A DNA stretch of 64,000 nucleotides from Hymenobacter siberiensis (GTDB lineage: Bacteria; Bacteroidota; Bacteroidia; Cytophagales; Hymenobacteraceae), in contig NZ_JAHLZY020000001.1 of the NCBI RefSeq assembly GCF_018967865.2, positions 3,658,001 through 3,722,000 on the forward strand. Reading direction: 5' to 3'. The notes beneath the pieces are model-generated. The model saw only the letters and a list, made by a program, of their open reading frames with translations, searched no databases and was not told the origin of the DNA. Shown piece after piece: positions 32,152 to 40,637 of the stretch. The first letter of the stretch is position 1, and each line of letters begins with the position of its first letter. The translations under genes were made by a program, and so were the position numbers.

Positions 32152-33576
32152 CTATTTCTTCGGCGTGAGGCCGAGCATTTTTTGGAGCCAAGTGCGCTGG
32201 GTGAGCAGTTCGAGCACGGCGTTGGTACGCGTCACCTGCTGCACCAGGGCTTGCTGGAGGGCGGCATCGGCGGCAATCCGCAGTTCCAGCTGCTGCAGGG
32301 CGCGGGCGGTTTGGGTGGCCTGCTTTTCCTGCAATTGGTTGAGGGCGCGCTGCTGGGCCGGCATCTCGCTGAACGGACTCAGATACTGCACGATGCGCTC
32401 GTATACGTTGTCGTTATTCAGCTTACGAAAATGGTCTTCGAGTACGCCGGCAGCCTGGTCGGCTTCGGTGGTGAGCACGGCCATGCGCTGGCGCATCACC
32501 TGGGCCAGCTTGTGGTAGCTCTCGTCCATAAAGGCCTCGCCCTGCCGGGCCAGGCGGTCCATCTCGGCCTGGTTCTGGCTGAAGAATCGCAACTGCGACT
32601 CGACGGTGCCCGCGTGCTGCTGCACCAGGGCCGGCACTTGGTTCAGGCCTTCTTCGAGGCCTGTGAGGCGGCTCAGCAGGCTGGTGAGCGTGGTGGCCAC
32701 CTGCTGGCCGTTGCGCAGGGTCTGGTTCAGCTCCTGCTGGTAGGCCAGGAAATTTTCGAAGTGGTGGGCGCTTTCCGCCACCTTGTCGAACACCCGGATG
32801 CTGGCGTTAGCCATCTGGGTGTAGCCTACTTTTTGCAGCTCCGTCAGGAAATCTTTCTGTACGGTAATGTTCTCGTTCAGCGCCCCCACAATGGGGCCGA
32901 ACTCGTAAATCTTGCTCAGAAATTCCTGATTGAAGGAGTCCAGCACGGCCTTGAGCGTGCCAAGGCTGCCGGCCATGTCGGAGTGCAGAATGGGCAGCAG
33001 CTGCACTTGCAAAAACGTGTAGTAATCGTTGCGGCGCTGCTCGCTCTGCCGCCGAGCGGCTTTGTAGAGCGTGTTGCCCCACAGCGTGAGGCCCAGCCCA
33101 AACAGGCTGCCAATCATGGCCACCGTTACGCCCCGTAGGAACCCCTGAATCCCCACTTCATCGAACTTACCACTGCCCGCCAGCAAGCCGCCCAAGCCCA
33201 GGATAGCGCCCAGAAACGTGCCCATAAGCCCAATAAACAACGGGGCCGACGTGCCCGACTGCACCTCCGAATCGAGGGCCACGGCGCGGCGCTCGGCAAT
33301 GCTCTGCAGAATATCGAAATCGGCGGTGCCCTTATTTTTGAGCAGGTAGGCGTTGGTATCGCGCTCCACCAACTCAAAATCGGGCGTGGCCCCGGTCACC
33401 AGCAGCACGTCAACTAGTTGGCCGGTGGCTTCATCCTGGTGGCGCGTCAGGCGCAGGGCCATACTGGGCGGGAAAAGCGTGGCCAGTTGCGTGCTGGCCT
33501 GCTTTCCCTGCCAGAAAGCTCGTCCCTGAAAACCAATGATGATGACCAGCACCAACCACTCTAGAACCTCCATCAC
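32152..33576 (-). CDS. MotA/TolQ/ExbB-like proton-channel protein with long coiled-coil tail (ZorA-like)
   Basis: A 474-residue membrane protein with helices at about 4-16, 111-133 (APLFIGLMGTFLGAILGLGG) and 146-166 (FLRGVTVAMIGSLFGLGLTL). The two central helices have the MotA/TolQ pattern (P..GL.GT..G). The C-terminal 300 residues are almost all helical and Gln/Leu/Ala-rich, with long coiled coils (TLTSLLSRLTGLEEGLNQVP, ALQQLELRIAADAALQQALV). This long cytoplasmic tail is the feature of ZorA, compared with about 290 residues for flagellar MotA. It is adjacent to the MotB-like partner. Together they are expected to use the proton gradient to rotate or pull a partner. Confidence 0.87.
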   Translation of the reverse strand: MMEVLEWLVLVIIIGFQGRAFWQGKQASTQLATLFPPSMALRLTRHQDEATGQLVDVLLVTGATPDFELVERDTNAYLLKNKGTADFDILQSIAERRAVALDSEVQSGTSAPLFIGLMGTFLGAILGLGGLLAGSGKFDEVGIQGFLRGVTVAMIGSLFGLGLTLWGNTLYKAARRQSEQRRNDYYTFLQVQLLPILHSDMAGSLGTLKAVLDSFNQEFLSKIYEFGPIVGALNENITVQKDFLTELQKVGYTQMANASIRVFDKVAESAHHFENFLAYQQELNQTLRNGQQVATTLTSLLSRLTGLEEGLNQVPALVQQHAGTVESQLRFFSQNQAEMDRLARQGEAFMDESYHKLAQVMRQRMAVLTTEADQAAGVLEDHFRKLNNDNVYERIVQYLSPFSEMPAQQRALNQLQEKQATQTARALQQLELRIAADAALQQALVQQVTRTNAVLELLTQRTWLQKMLGLTPKK

Positions 33577-33588
33577 AATAAAAAACTG

Positions 33589-34851
33589 CTATTCAAACCG
33601 CACTTTGGCGCGTTGCACCACTTCCCAGTCGTCGCCCCGGCGGCGCACCATGCCGGGCTCCACGGTGATGACGCGGGCCTCGCTGCCCAGCGGGTAGCCA
33701 CTCACGTACTCGCACACGGGTTCGAGCACGCTGCGGTGGTCGCGCACGTGGCTGGCCAGGTTGCCCGTCACGGCAAACGTGCCTTGCTCGGGCTGCTGCT
33801 CACTGCTTTCGATAAGGAACATGCTGTACGTGCCCGGCTGGTCGCTCAGGGCTCGCGCCGGGAAAGAGTTGTTGAACGGCGCTTCGTTGGCGTATTGCGC
33901 GCGCAGGCAGGGAGTTGGAGCTGCCGGTGCCAATGCCGCTACCACGGGAGGTAACGGTAACGGCGCGACTGCTACTTTGGCTTGCTTCTCAGCCACGCGC
34001 TGTTCGATTTGCCGGGTAATTTCCTGTTTAATAGCAGCAGTCATACCCGCCGGTGAGGTGCCATTGCCGCCAGTAGCTTTAGGGCTGCTGACCTCCAACG
34101 TGCGCCGCAAGGTTGCGATTTCCTCCCTGGTATTACCCAGCTTATTCCACAGTAATGCGATACCCAGCAGGCCCAATCCTGCCAGGCCCAATGCCAGCCA
34201 CAGCAAGGAATTGGTTGGCGGGGCGGGCGCAGAAACCGGGGCAACTACTAGCGCAACTGACTCATTAGCAGCTGGAACATTCGAGCTGGCCGCCACTTGA
34301 TTCATGGGGTTATCAGCAGCCGGCTGCGACAGAGCAGCAGCGGCTGGAACCGTGGGCACGGCTCCGTTTGCCAGCTGATTGAGTCGTTGGGTAAGCAATT
34401 CAAGCTGCTGCGCCCGCGCCGGGTCGGCCATGCGTTCCTTATTGTCATCGAGCTTGCCCACAATAGCTTTGACCAGCACGGCCGGGTCGTTGGGGTCGAG
34501 TGGTTGTGCCTGAATCGTTTTGACCAGCTCCTGAAACTTCAGTAGACGCTTTTGCCCCGCCAGCTGCTTGTTTTCCAGCATCACGGCTTCGTCGATACTG
34601 TGGTTGAAAGCTACAACACTGCTGTTTTTAATGGTTTTTAGCAGGTCTGGCTGAATTTTATTAAGGTCACGGTCGTCCTTATAAACATATTCGGCCGTAG
34701 CGGCCCAGATGGCCGCCCGTGACGATGCGGTAACGGTGCTAGCGGCAGCCTTCGCTTCCGATGGTCTTCCTTGTCCTTGGGCGGCTCCTGTCCCAAAAGC
34801 AGCCACGATTACTGCCAACCAAATGACCCGCTTAAACTGTTTGCGCAGCAT
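33589..34851 (-). CDS. Membrane protein of the stator/Hsp70/tubulin operon
   Basis: A 420-residue protein with a cleavable-looking signal (MLRKQFKRVIWLAVIVAAFG), an exported helical segment (AVMLENKQLAGQKRLLKFQE, ARAQQLELLTQRLNQLANGA), a Pro/Ala-rich linker and a second membrane helix at 214-235 (NSLLWLALGLAGLGLLGIAL). A cytoplasmic coiled coil (NTREEIATLRRTLEV) and a C-terminal domain of about 110 residues follow (QYANEAPFNNSFPARALSDQ, GTYSMFLIESSEQQPEQGTF, EYVSGYPLGSEARVITVEPG). It overlaps the Hsp70-like gene by 20 bases and precedes the MotA-like gene by 12. It probably links the cytoplasmic ATPase to the envelope. I do not recognise the family. Confidence 0.75.
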   Translation of the reverse strand: MLRKQFKRVIWLAVIVAAFGTGAAQGQGRPSEAKAAASTVTASSRAAIWAATAEYVYKDDRDLNKIQPDLLKTIKNSSVVAFNHSIDEAVMLENKQLAGQKRLLKFQELVKTIQAQPLDPNDPAVLVKAIVGKLDDNKERMADPARAQQLELLTQRLNQLANGAVPTVPAAAALSQPAADNPMNQVAASSNVPAANESVALVVAPVSAPAPPTNSLLWLALGLAGLGLLGIALLWNKLGNTREEIATLRRTLEVSSPKATGGNGTSPAGMTAAIKQEITRQIEQRVAEKQAKVAVAPLPLPPVVAALAPAAPTPCLRAQYANEAPFNNSFPARALSDQPGTYSMFLIESSEQQPEQGTFAVTGNLASHVRDHRSVLEPVCEYVSGYPLGSEARVITVEPGMVRRRGDDWEVVQRAKVRFE

Positions 34852-37800
34852 AATATTTCCGGTAAAGCTCCTGCGACAGCTTGAACAGCGCGTCGCGGAA
34901 GGCGAAGAAGAATAAGGATTCGGGTAGTTTGTCGCCGGGCTTTTTGCTGGCGGCCACCAGGGCATTGTAGCCCGTGTTGAGGCTGTCTTTGAAGCGGCTG
35001 GTGAGGAAGTCGCGCACGAAATCAGCATCCAGCTCGATGTTGAGGCGGGCCAGCAGGTCCTGCACACCATCTTCGCGGTCTTGGGTAAGGAAGTCGAGCA
35101 GGTGGCGGGCATTGGCCAGCACGCCCTCGCGCAGGTCGCCGGCCTCGCTTAGCAGCGTGGGGCGGCGGATGAGGGCGACGGCATCGGGCGCGGGCGCGGC
35201 GGTTTCATCGGCCGGCGCGAACTGCTCGTTGCCAGGCAGCACGAACTGGAGCTTTTCGAGCATTTCACCCAGCTCGGCTCCGCTGTCGCGGCTGGCCTGG
35301 CGCATGGTGCGCTCCAACTCCTGACCGCCGCTTTCGTCCCAGCGCAAGGCGCTGCCGTTGGCGGTGGCCTCCTTGGCATTGTCTACCAGGGTCAGCGAAA
35401 AGTCGGCGGGCACTTGCAAGCCGCTGGCAAACTCCAGCACCCGCTGGGCCAGCCGCTTGATGGTGCTCAGGTTGGCGTTGAGGTCGAGCAGGCGCAAGTA
35501 TGTGCTCCCCTTGCCGCTGAACGTGACGTGGCGTGGCAGCTGTTTCAGCCCTTTGGCGCGACACACCTGCCCTACGTGGTAGAGAATGGCCGCGTAGTGC
35601 AGCAGCAGCAGCACACGCATTTGCTTGGCCTCGCGCACGTACTGGCTGAACTGAAGCTGCTCATCGAAGTTAAAAAGCAGGCTCACGAGGTCGGCCGAGC
35701 CTACGCTGTTGTTGCGGAGAGCCGCCAGAAAAACCTCATTGGCCTTCTTCGCCTCATCGCTGATAGAAGCGTTTTTGGTGCGCGACCGGTAGTCCAGCAG
35801 CAGGCCGTTATGCGCACGGTTGCCATCGGCGGCAGTTGTCCCCAAATCCCCCCACAGCACATCGCCGGCGAAACGGAACGAGAACGTAGCCGCGGGCTGC
35901 AAACCATCGAGCAGCAGCACGTCGGTGGTTCCGCCGCCGATGTCAATATTCACCACACTATCTTCCTGGGTGGGCACGATTTTACCGATTTTCCGCAGAT
36001 ACAGGTAGGGAGCCAACGACTCCGGGACTTTATCAAGCTGACTTTCATTGGGTATTCGGCCAAATGCCTTATTGTATTCATCACTCCATACCTCACTAAA
36101 AAAGTACTGGGTGGCGACATCCATGCTCAAGGGGTAGGACCACACCAGACGCACTTGGTTCAGGTCGCCGCCGTTGAGCGCGGCTTTGTGCTTGAGTAGT
36201 CGCAGCAGCTCGCGGAAATAGAGCCGCACGCGCTTCTTACCGGCATCCGCGTTGGGACCGCCGTCGGTGTTCCATTTCAGGTTCGTCTCGTAGCGTCCGT
36301 CCTCAGGCTGGCTATATAATTCGCTGTCGCGGCTTAGGAAAAACCCTACGTTAGCATCACCGAAAAGAAGGGGTTCGCCTTCGGCCGCGAAGCGGGGCGT
36401 TTCACAGGTCGCCGTGCGAATCGGAAAACTCGCTTCGGCCCCCCGGATGCCAACAAAAGATGGCACGAATTCGCGGTTCTGTAGCAGCGATGCCCGCGGA
36501 AAAGCCCGCACCTGGTAGCGAGATGGCAGGTCGTAGTCACCGGCTGCTTCGGGCTGGCTCAGCAGTACGGTTTGCAACTCGCGCTCGGCACCCATCGTGA
36601 ATGGTTCGGCTACGTTACCATTGGCGGCCACGGCTACGTGGGTATTGGTGGTGCCAAAATCCACGGCAAATGTGAACTTCGTGGTGCCGCCTACGTCGGT
36701 ACGCCAGTTTGGGGCGAGCAGCCCCGTGGCAGGCGGACTGCCGTATCCGCTGCCACCGGACACACTCACTTCCAGCAAGTCGAAATGCGTACCGCGCACT
36801 TCGTAATAAGTACTGGCCGGGCTCAGCGGCGAGCGCACCTGTCGGGTACGGGCCACCACTCCGCGTAGTGCGCCGCCCGCAGCCGCGCCCAACTCCTGCG
36901 GCCCGCCCGTGGCCGAGTACGTGAGAAATCGCAGCTGCGCGGGCGCGGCCGCCGTTTCGCCTTGCTCGGCCAACATCACCGAGTAGGCGTTGTTGTACCC
37001 TTGCATCGTGGGTTCAACGAACTTATAAAACGGAAACACCGCAATTTGCAGGCGGGCGGCTACGCGGCCGCCGCCGTAGGGCTTGTCGGCGCTTTGGCTG
37101 GGGGCCGATGGCACGGCCTGCTCGGCAGGCTGGCCGGGGCCGGGCAGGGCGTAGCGCCGCTCATACTCCACCGTGCGCCCGCCCGAAACCGGGATGGTAA
37201 GCCGGGCCTGCACATGGTTGGAGAACACCGTGAGGCGCAGCTGCCGGGCCAGGTCTTCGGGCTTAAAATAGTCGAAGTACGCCCTTTTCAGGGGCAGCAG
37301 GTAGCGAAACGGGCGCTGGTCCAGGGTCTGGCCGGGCTCGGCCTGCACTTCGCCGAAGTGGTATTTGTCGCGGTTCACGGCGAAGGGCACTTCCACCAGC
37401 ACGTCTTCCAGGAAGTCGTTCACTGTCAGGTACGGATAGAGCTCGCCCAGGCCGGGCAGCTCGCGGGTTTCCAGCTTTTCGTAGCCGGCGGGGGCGGCGT
37501 AGCCCACCACGGCGGTATCGTCGCCGGGGGTGCCGGCAAAGTAGTTGGTCCGGCGCAGGTCGAGGCCCGGCCGCAGCACCAGCGGCAGGCGCGGGTGCGC
37601 GGCAAGCAACGCCGGATTGGGCACGATAAACCAGTCGCTGCTCACCGCCTGCCGGGCCTGGCTGAGGCGGCGCAAGCCCACGCCGCGCACCTGCACCACG
37701 TTGCCATAATCATCGAGCCAGCTTTCGTAAGGCGCGGCGAAGGCTTCGGCCGTCAGGCCCTGGCCGTCCAGCTGGTTAACGCGGTTGGGGTTGAGGGCCT

Positions 37801-38491
37801 GCAAATAGCGGTATACGCCGTAGGCGAAAAACTTGTCGCGCAAGGCACGCTCCACGGTAAATAGCCCGTAGATGTAGGTTTGAAATGGCTCCGGGCGGGC
37901 ACTAAGCGGCACGGCCAGCTGATCGAAATACTGGCCCTGGCCGTTCTTGCGGGCCACGGGCAGCGGCTGCAACGCCGGATGCGCAAATACCAGCGTAAAT
38001 GGCGAAGTTCCGCCCAGCAGGCGGCGCTCCTGCCCCGACTTGTGCTCGGCGAAGATGAGGAACAGCGACTCCACACCTTCAAAATGGCGGTCGTTGGCCA
38101 GGTATAAATCAAGAGTGCGGCCCAGCAGCGCCGTGCGCGGGTTGGCCTGGAGCTGCTGAAGCTGCTCGGCCCGCTTCCAGGGCACGAAGCGCAACCGGTA
38201 GGCATCGGTGTCTTTGGCGTAGAATAAGAATTCGAGCAGGTCCCAGCACTGGCTCACCAGCCGGTGGTACATGCTTTGACCCAGCGGATTATCGGCCGCG
38301 AACTTAAAAGCCGTTTCCAGCAGATGCAGCTGGCCAAACGGCGTGGGAATGGCCGTGGCCGTGCGCCGGGCGTTGCCGCCGGCCGGGTCCACAATATTCT
38401 GGTCGATAACGGTTTCGGTCAGTTGAATCGACTCCTGCCAACCGCGGTATTGTTCGTTGCCCCCGCTGTGGAGGCGTAATATCTTGCTCAC
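34832..38491 (-). CDS. Giant Hsp70/actin-fold ATPase with a large N-terminal domain
   Basis: A 1219-residue protein. The C-terminal half is an Hsp70/actin-like ATPase: phosphate-1 motif FAVDFGTTNTHVAV at about residues 610-623, phosphate-2 motif NIDIGGGTTDVLLL near 849, and adenosine motif TFSGKGSTYLRLL near 990. Its N-terminal 600 residues contain no recognised domain, only mixed alpha/beta sequence (FGQLHLLETAFKFAADNPLG, QSMYHRLVSQCWDLLEFLFY). Hsp70 proper is about 640 residues, so this is a much larger relative, with size and order recalling SrfB-type proteins. The gene follows the tubulin-like gene by 51 bases. It is expected to bind and hydrolyse ATP and change shape, perhaps to act on the stator complex. 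Confidence 0.83.
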   Translation of the reverse strand: MSKILRLHSGGNEQYRGWQESIQLTETVIDQNIVDPAGGNARRTATAIPTPFGQLHLLETAFKFAADNPLGQSMYHRLVSQCWDLLEFLFYAKDTDAYRLRFVPWKRAEQLQQLQANPRTALLGRTLDLYLANDRHFEGVESLFLIFAEHKSGQERRLLGGTSPFTLVFAHPALQPLPVARKNGQGQYFDQLAVPLSARPEPFQTYIYGLFTVERALRDKFFAYGVYRYLQALNPNRVNQLDGQGLTAEAFAAPYESWLDDYGNVVQVRGVGLRRLSQARQAVSSDWFIVPNPALLAAHPRLPLVLRPGLDLRRTNYFAGTPGDDTAVVGYAAPAGYEKLETRELPGLGELYPYLTVNDFLEDVLVEVPFAVNRDKYHFGEVQAEPGQTLDQRPFRYLLPLKRAYFDYFKPEDLARQLRLTVFSNHVQARLTIPVSGGRTVEYERRYALPGPGQPAEQAVPSAPSQSADKPYGGGRVAARLQIAVFPFYKFVEPTMQGYNNAYSVMLAEQGETAAAPAQLRFLTYSATGGPQELGAAAGGALRGVVARTRQVRSPLSPASTYYEVRGTHFDLLEVSVSGGSGYGSPPATGLLAPNWRTDVGGTTKFTFAVDFGTTNTHVAVAANGNVAEPFTMGAERELQTVLLSQPEAAGDYDLPSRYQVRAFPRASLLQNREFVPSFVGIRGAEASFPIRTATCETPRFAAEGEPLLFGDANVGFFLSRDSELYSQPEDGRYETNLKWNTDGGPNADAGKKRVRLYFRELLRLLKHKAALNGGDLNQVRLVWSYPLSMDVATQYFFSEVWSDEYNKAFGRIPNESQLDKVPESLAPYLYLRKIGKIVPTQEDSVVNIDIGGGTTDVLLLDGLQPAATFSFRFAGDVLWGDLGTTAADGNRAHNGLLLDYRSRTKNASISDEAKKANEVFLAALRNNSVGSADLVSLLFNFDEQLQFSQYVREAKQMRVLLLLHYAAILYHVGQVCRAKGLKQLPRHVTFSGKGSTYLRLLDLNANLSTIKRLAQRVLEFASGLQVPADFSLTLVDNAKEATANGSALRWDESGGQELERTMRQASRDSGAELGEMLEKLQFVLPGNEQFAPADETAAPAPDAVALIRRPTLLSEAGDLREGVLANARHLLDFLTQDREDGVQDLLARLNIELDADFVRDFLTSRFKDSLNTGYNALVAASKKPGDKLPESLFFFAFRDALFKLSQELYRKYYAAQTV

Positions 38492-38542
38492 GGGATGATG
38501 CCTTTAGAAAATGAGGGAGGGGAGAATGGCGTTGTGGCCCGC

Positions 38543-40018
38543 TTAAAATCCGGGGACTTTCTCCACCACGGCTTTACTCAATACTTCGCTGAACGCCCGT
38601 ACGAAGGCCGCTGGCCCATCGGCCGTTGCCACGGGCTTGGGTATGGCCTTGTTCAATTCACCAAACAAATAGCTGCGGGTGAGCCCCTTGTTGAATAAGC
38701 CGGTAGCCGTGGACTGGCCCGCCACTACGCGGTTGAAGTTTTCCGTGGCCATGGCCGGGTCTTCGAAGGGCAGGAACGCCCGCTCATTGGCACCTAACTC
38801 ACGCAGCCATGCCTCGAAGCCGAAGTTATTGTCCTGCAAAAACCGTTGGAGCTGCTGGTAAAACTCTTCGTCGCGCCAGGCGCGGGGCAGTTGCAGGTGG
38901 TTGGCGTAGGGCGCTTCCTGGGTGTGCGGCAGGTGGTAGCGGCACCACAGCGCCAGCATCTGGAGCTGGGTCAGGGGCTGGGCAATTTGCCGGAATGACT
39001 GGCCGGGGTCCAACGCCTTGAACGTGACCTGGCGGACGTCTTCCTCCAAGCCGTACTCGTAGTGCAGCGGCTGGTTGTGCTGGAGGTAGTCGGCGGGCTG
39101 GCGCATGAAGTCCAGCACGGCCAGGGCCCCCACCATTTCAATGAAATGGGCATTGTTTTGCTGCTGGCTGCCGCCTTCGTGGTTGGCCAGCTGGCCGGTG
39201 CTCTGGTCGCCGAGGTAGTAGAGAGCATTCAGCTGCTGGATGTTCTTCTGATAGTAGGCCAGGGCCGCTTTAGTCTTTGTAATGAAGCCGTTGGAGTCGA
39301 TGGCGCTGCCATCGTCGGCCAGCAGGTTGAAATAGGGCAGCACGGTGAGGGCACCCATCGGAGCCTGGTTCAGCAGTTCGGCGCGGGGCAGAGTGGTGCG
39401 GGGGTTGCGCAGATTTTTGAGCAGCAGCGGAAAGCCCGCCGCTCCCGTGCCGCCAAAGATGGACGAGATGAAGAACACCCGGTCGCCCTCGGCAAACGAG
39501 TTGGCGAAAAACTCCAGCTCCGGCGAGCTCATCAGCTGGTTCAGTACTACGCTGCCCACGTTGGGGCTACCCTTGAAGCCCACGGTGAGCTTGCTGGCCA
39601 GGTTGGCGGGCGTGAAGAGCAGGTCCACGAGGTGGCGGCTTTCCACGGGCATGTCGTCGTAGTGCAGGAAGTCGCGGTAGCTTTCGTCCATGCCCCCGAA
39701 ATTGTAGGCGAAGGTTTCCTTCACGCGGGCATCGCGTGGCTGGTTTTCGCTGGCCGCCATACCGGCCAGGGTCTGGATTTCGGTGGCAAAGAACTCGCCC
39801 GGCGCGGGGGCTGGTTTCAGCTGCCGGCGCAGGCGCTCGTAGGTTTTGAGCAGCTCCACGGTGCGGGTCATGTCGCCGTTCTGCGCGTCCGGGTCGATGA
39901 TAATAGGTACCACCTTATCACAGTTTTCGACGGTGGCTCCGGCGGCCAATAGCATGGTCAGCGAGCGAATAACGCGCGAGCCGGTGCCGCCAATACCGAA
40001 TATATATAGCTTGGGCAT
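38543..40018 (-). CDS. Tubulin/FtsZ-like GTPase-fold protein
   Basis: A 491-residue protein with the FtsZ/tubulin signs: a first glycine-rich loop FGIGGTGSRVIRSL (residues 8-15), IIIDPDAQNGDM as the T2-like region, and the tubulin signature in modified form FFISSIFGGTGAAGFP (188-195; canonical GGGTGSG). A long C-terminal helical part follows (WRDEEFYQQLQRFLQDNNFG). It is not FtsZ: the GGTGAA variant and the length differ, and it resembles 'tubulin-like' proteins found beside Hsp70-like proteins. It is encoded in the same operon as an actin-fold ATPase and a stator pair. Whether it polymerises is unknown. Confidence 0.8.
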   Translation of the reverse strand: MPKLYIFGIGGTGSRVIRSLTMLLAAGATVENCDKVVPIIIDPDAQNGDMTRTVELLKTYERLRRQLKPAPAPGEFFATEIQTLAGMAASENQPRDARVKETFAYNFGGMDESYRDFLHYDDMPVESRHLVDLLFTPANLASKLTVGFKGSPNVGSVVLNQLMSSPELEFFANSFAEGDRVFFISSIFGGTGAAGFPLLLKNLRNPRTTLPRAELLNQAPMGALTVLPYFNLLADDGSAIDSNGFITKTKAALAYYQKNIQQLNALYYLGDQSTGQLANHEGGSQQQNNAHFIEMVGALAVLDFMRQPADYLQHNQPLHYEYGLEEDVRQVTFKALDPGQSFRQIAQPLTQLQMLALWCRYHLPHTQEAPYANHLQLPRAWRDEEFYQQLQRFLQDNNFGFEAWLRELGANERAFLPFEDPAMATENFNRVVAGQSTATGLFNKGLTRSYLFGELNKAIPKPVATADGPAAFVRAFSEVLSKAVVEKVPGF

Positions 40019-40100
40019 TTTTGATAAGCTGTTAGCTGACAGCGGTTAGCTGCTGGCTTTTCCTGAAAAATAAAAAATCGTGGCCATCTGGCCGGGCGGC

Positions 40101-40562
40101 CTAGCGGCTGGGCCAGCGCACCGGCGTCACCTTCGCATTCGGCGACAACCCCTTGATGATGAACGACCACAGCACGAAAAACAACGCCCCAAATAGCACA
40201 TTCACAAAGGCAAAGCCCAATACGTAGCGCGAGTACGCCGACTCGCTGCCCGGCGGAATCACCACGCCCTTGGTGGCCAGCACCTCATACACCACCGACC
40301 GCGCCTGAAACCAAGCCAGCAGCCCGGAGCAAGCGGCAAACAACAGCAGAAACAAGAACCAGTGCTTGGTTTGGTAAAGCGCCGTGGTCAGCAGCCGGTT
40401 CAGCACTAGGTAGAAAAATAGTGTTCCCAACAGGCCAATGCCAAACAAGGTGGCCAAGCCTACGCCGGGAAAAATGCTGTTTTCGAAGGCGGCCGTGAGC
40501 ATGGCAGGTTCGGGCAGGCCCAGCAAGGCTTCGTAGAGGGAAGTAAAAAGCTTTTGGAACAT
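40101..40562 (-). CDS. Small membrane protein of the stator/Hsp70/tubulin operon
   Basis: A 153-residue protein with three membrane helices, at about 35-57 (GLATLFGIGLLGTLFFYLVL), 68-85 (FLFLLLFAACSGLLAWF) and 112-135 (VLGFAFVNVLFGALFFVLWS), and a basic C-terminus. No conserved catalytic residue is visible. It lies 75 bases after the VWA-like lipoprotein gene and 82 bases before the tubulin-like gene. It may anchor the cytoplasmic filament proteins to the inner membrane. Confidence 0.75.
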   Translation of the reverse strand: MFQKLFTSLYEALLGLPEPAMLTAAFENSIFPGVGLATLFGIGLLGTLFFYLVLNRLLTTALYQTKHWFLFLLLFAACSGLLAWFQARSVVYEVLATKGVVIPPGSESAYSRYVLGFAFVNVLFGALFFVLWSFIIKGLSPNAKVTPVRWPSR

Positions 40563-40637
40563 ACAGGGAAAGGAAATAAGCCACCCGAAGGCGAAACGAG
40601 AAAAACAATGGATAGCCGCCAGCAGCAGCGGCGCGGG

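Noticed and set aside
31413..33576. Assign the operon to Zorya defence
   Set aside because: ZorA- and ZorB-like proteins are there, but the other genes (Hsp70-like, tubulin-like, VWA-like lipoprotein) are not Zorya effectors, and no helicase or nuclease is nearby.
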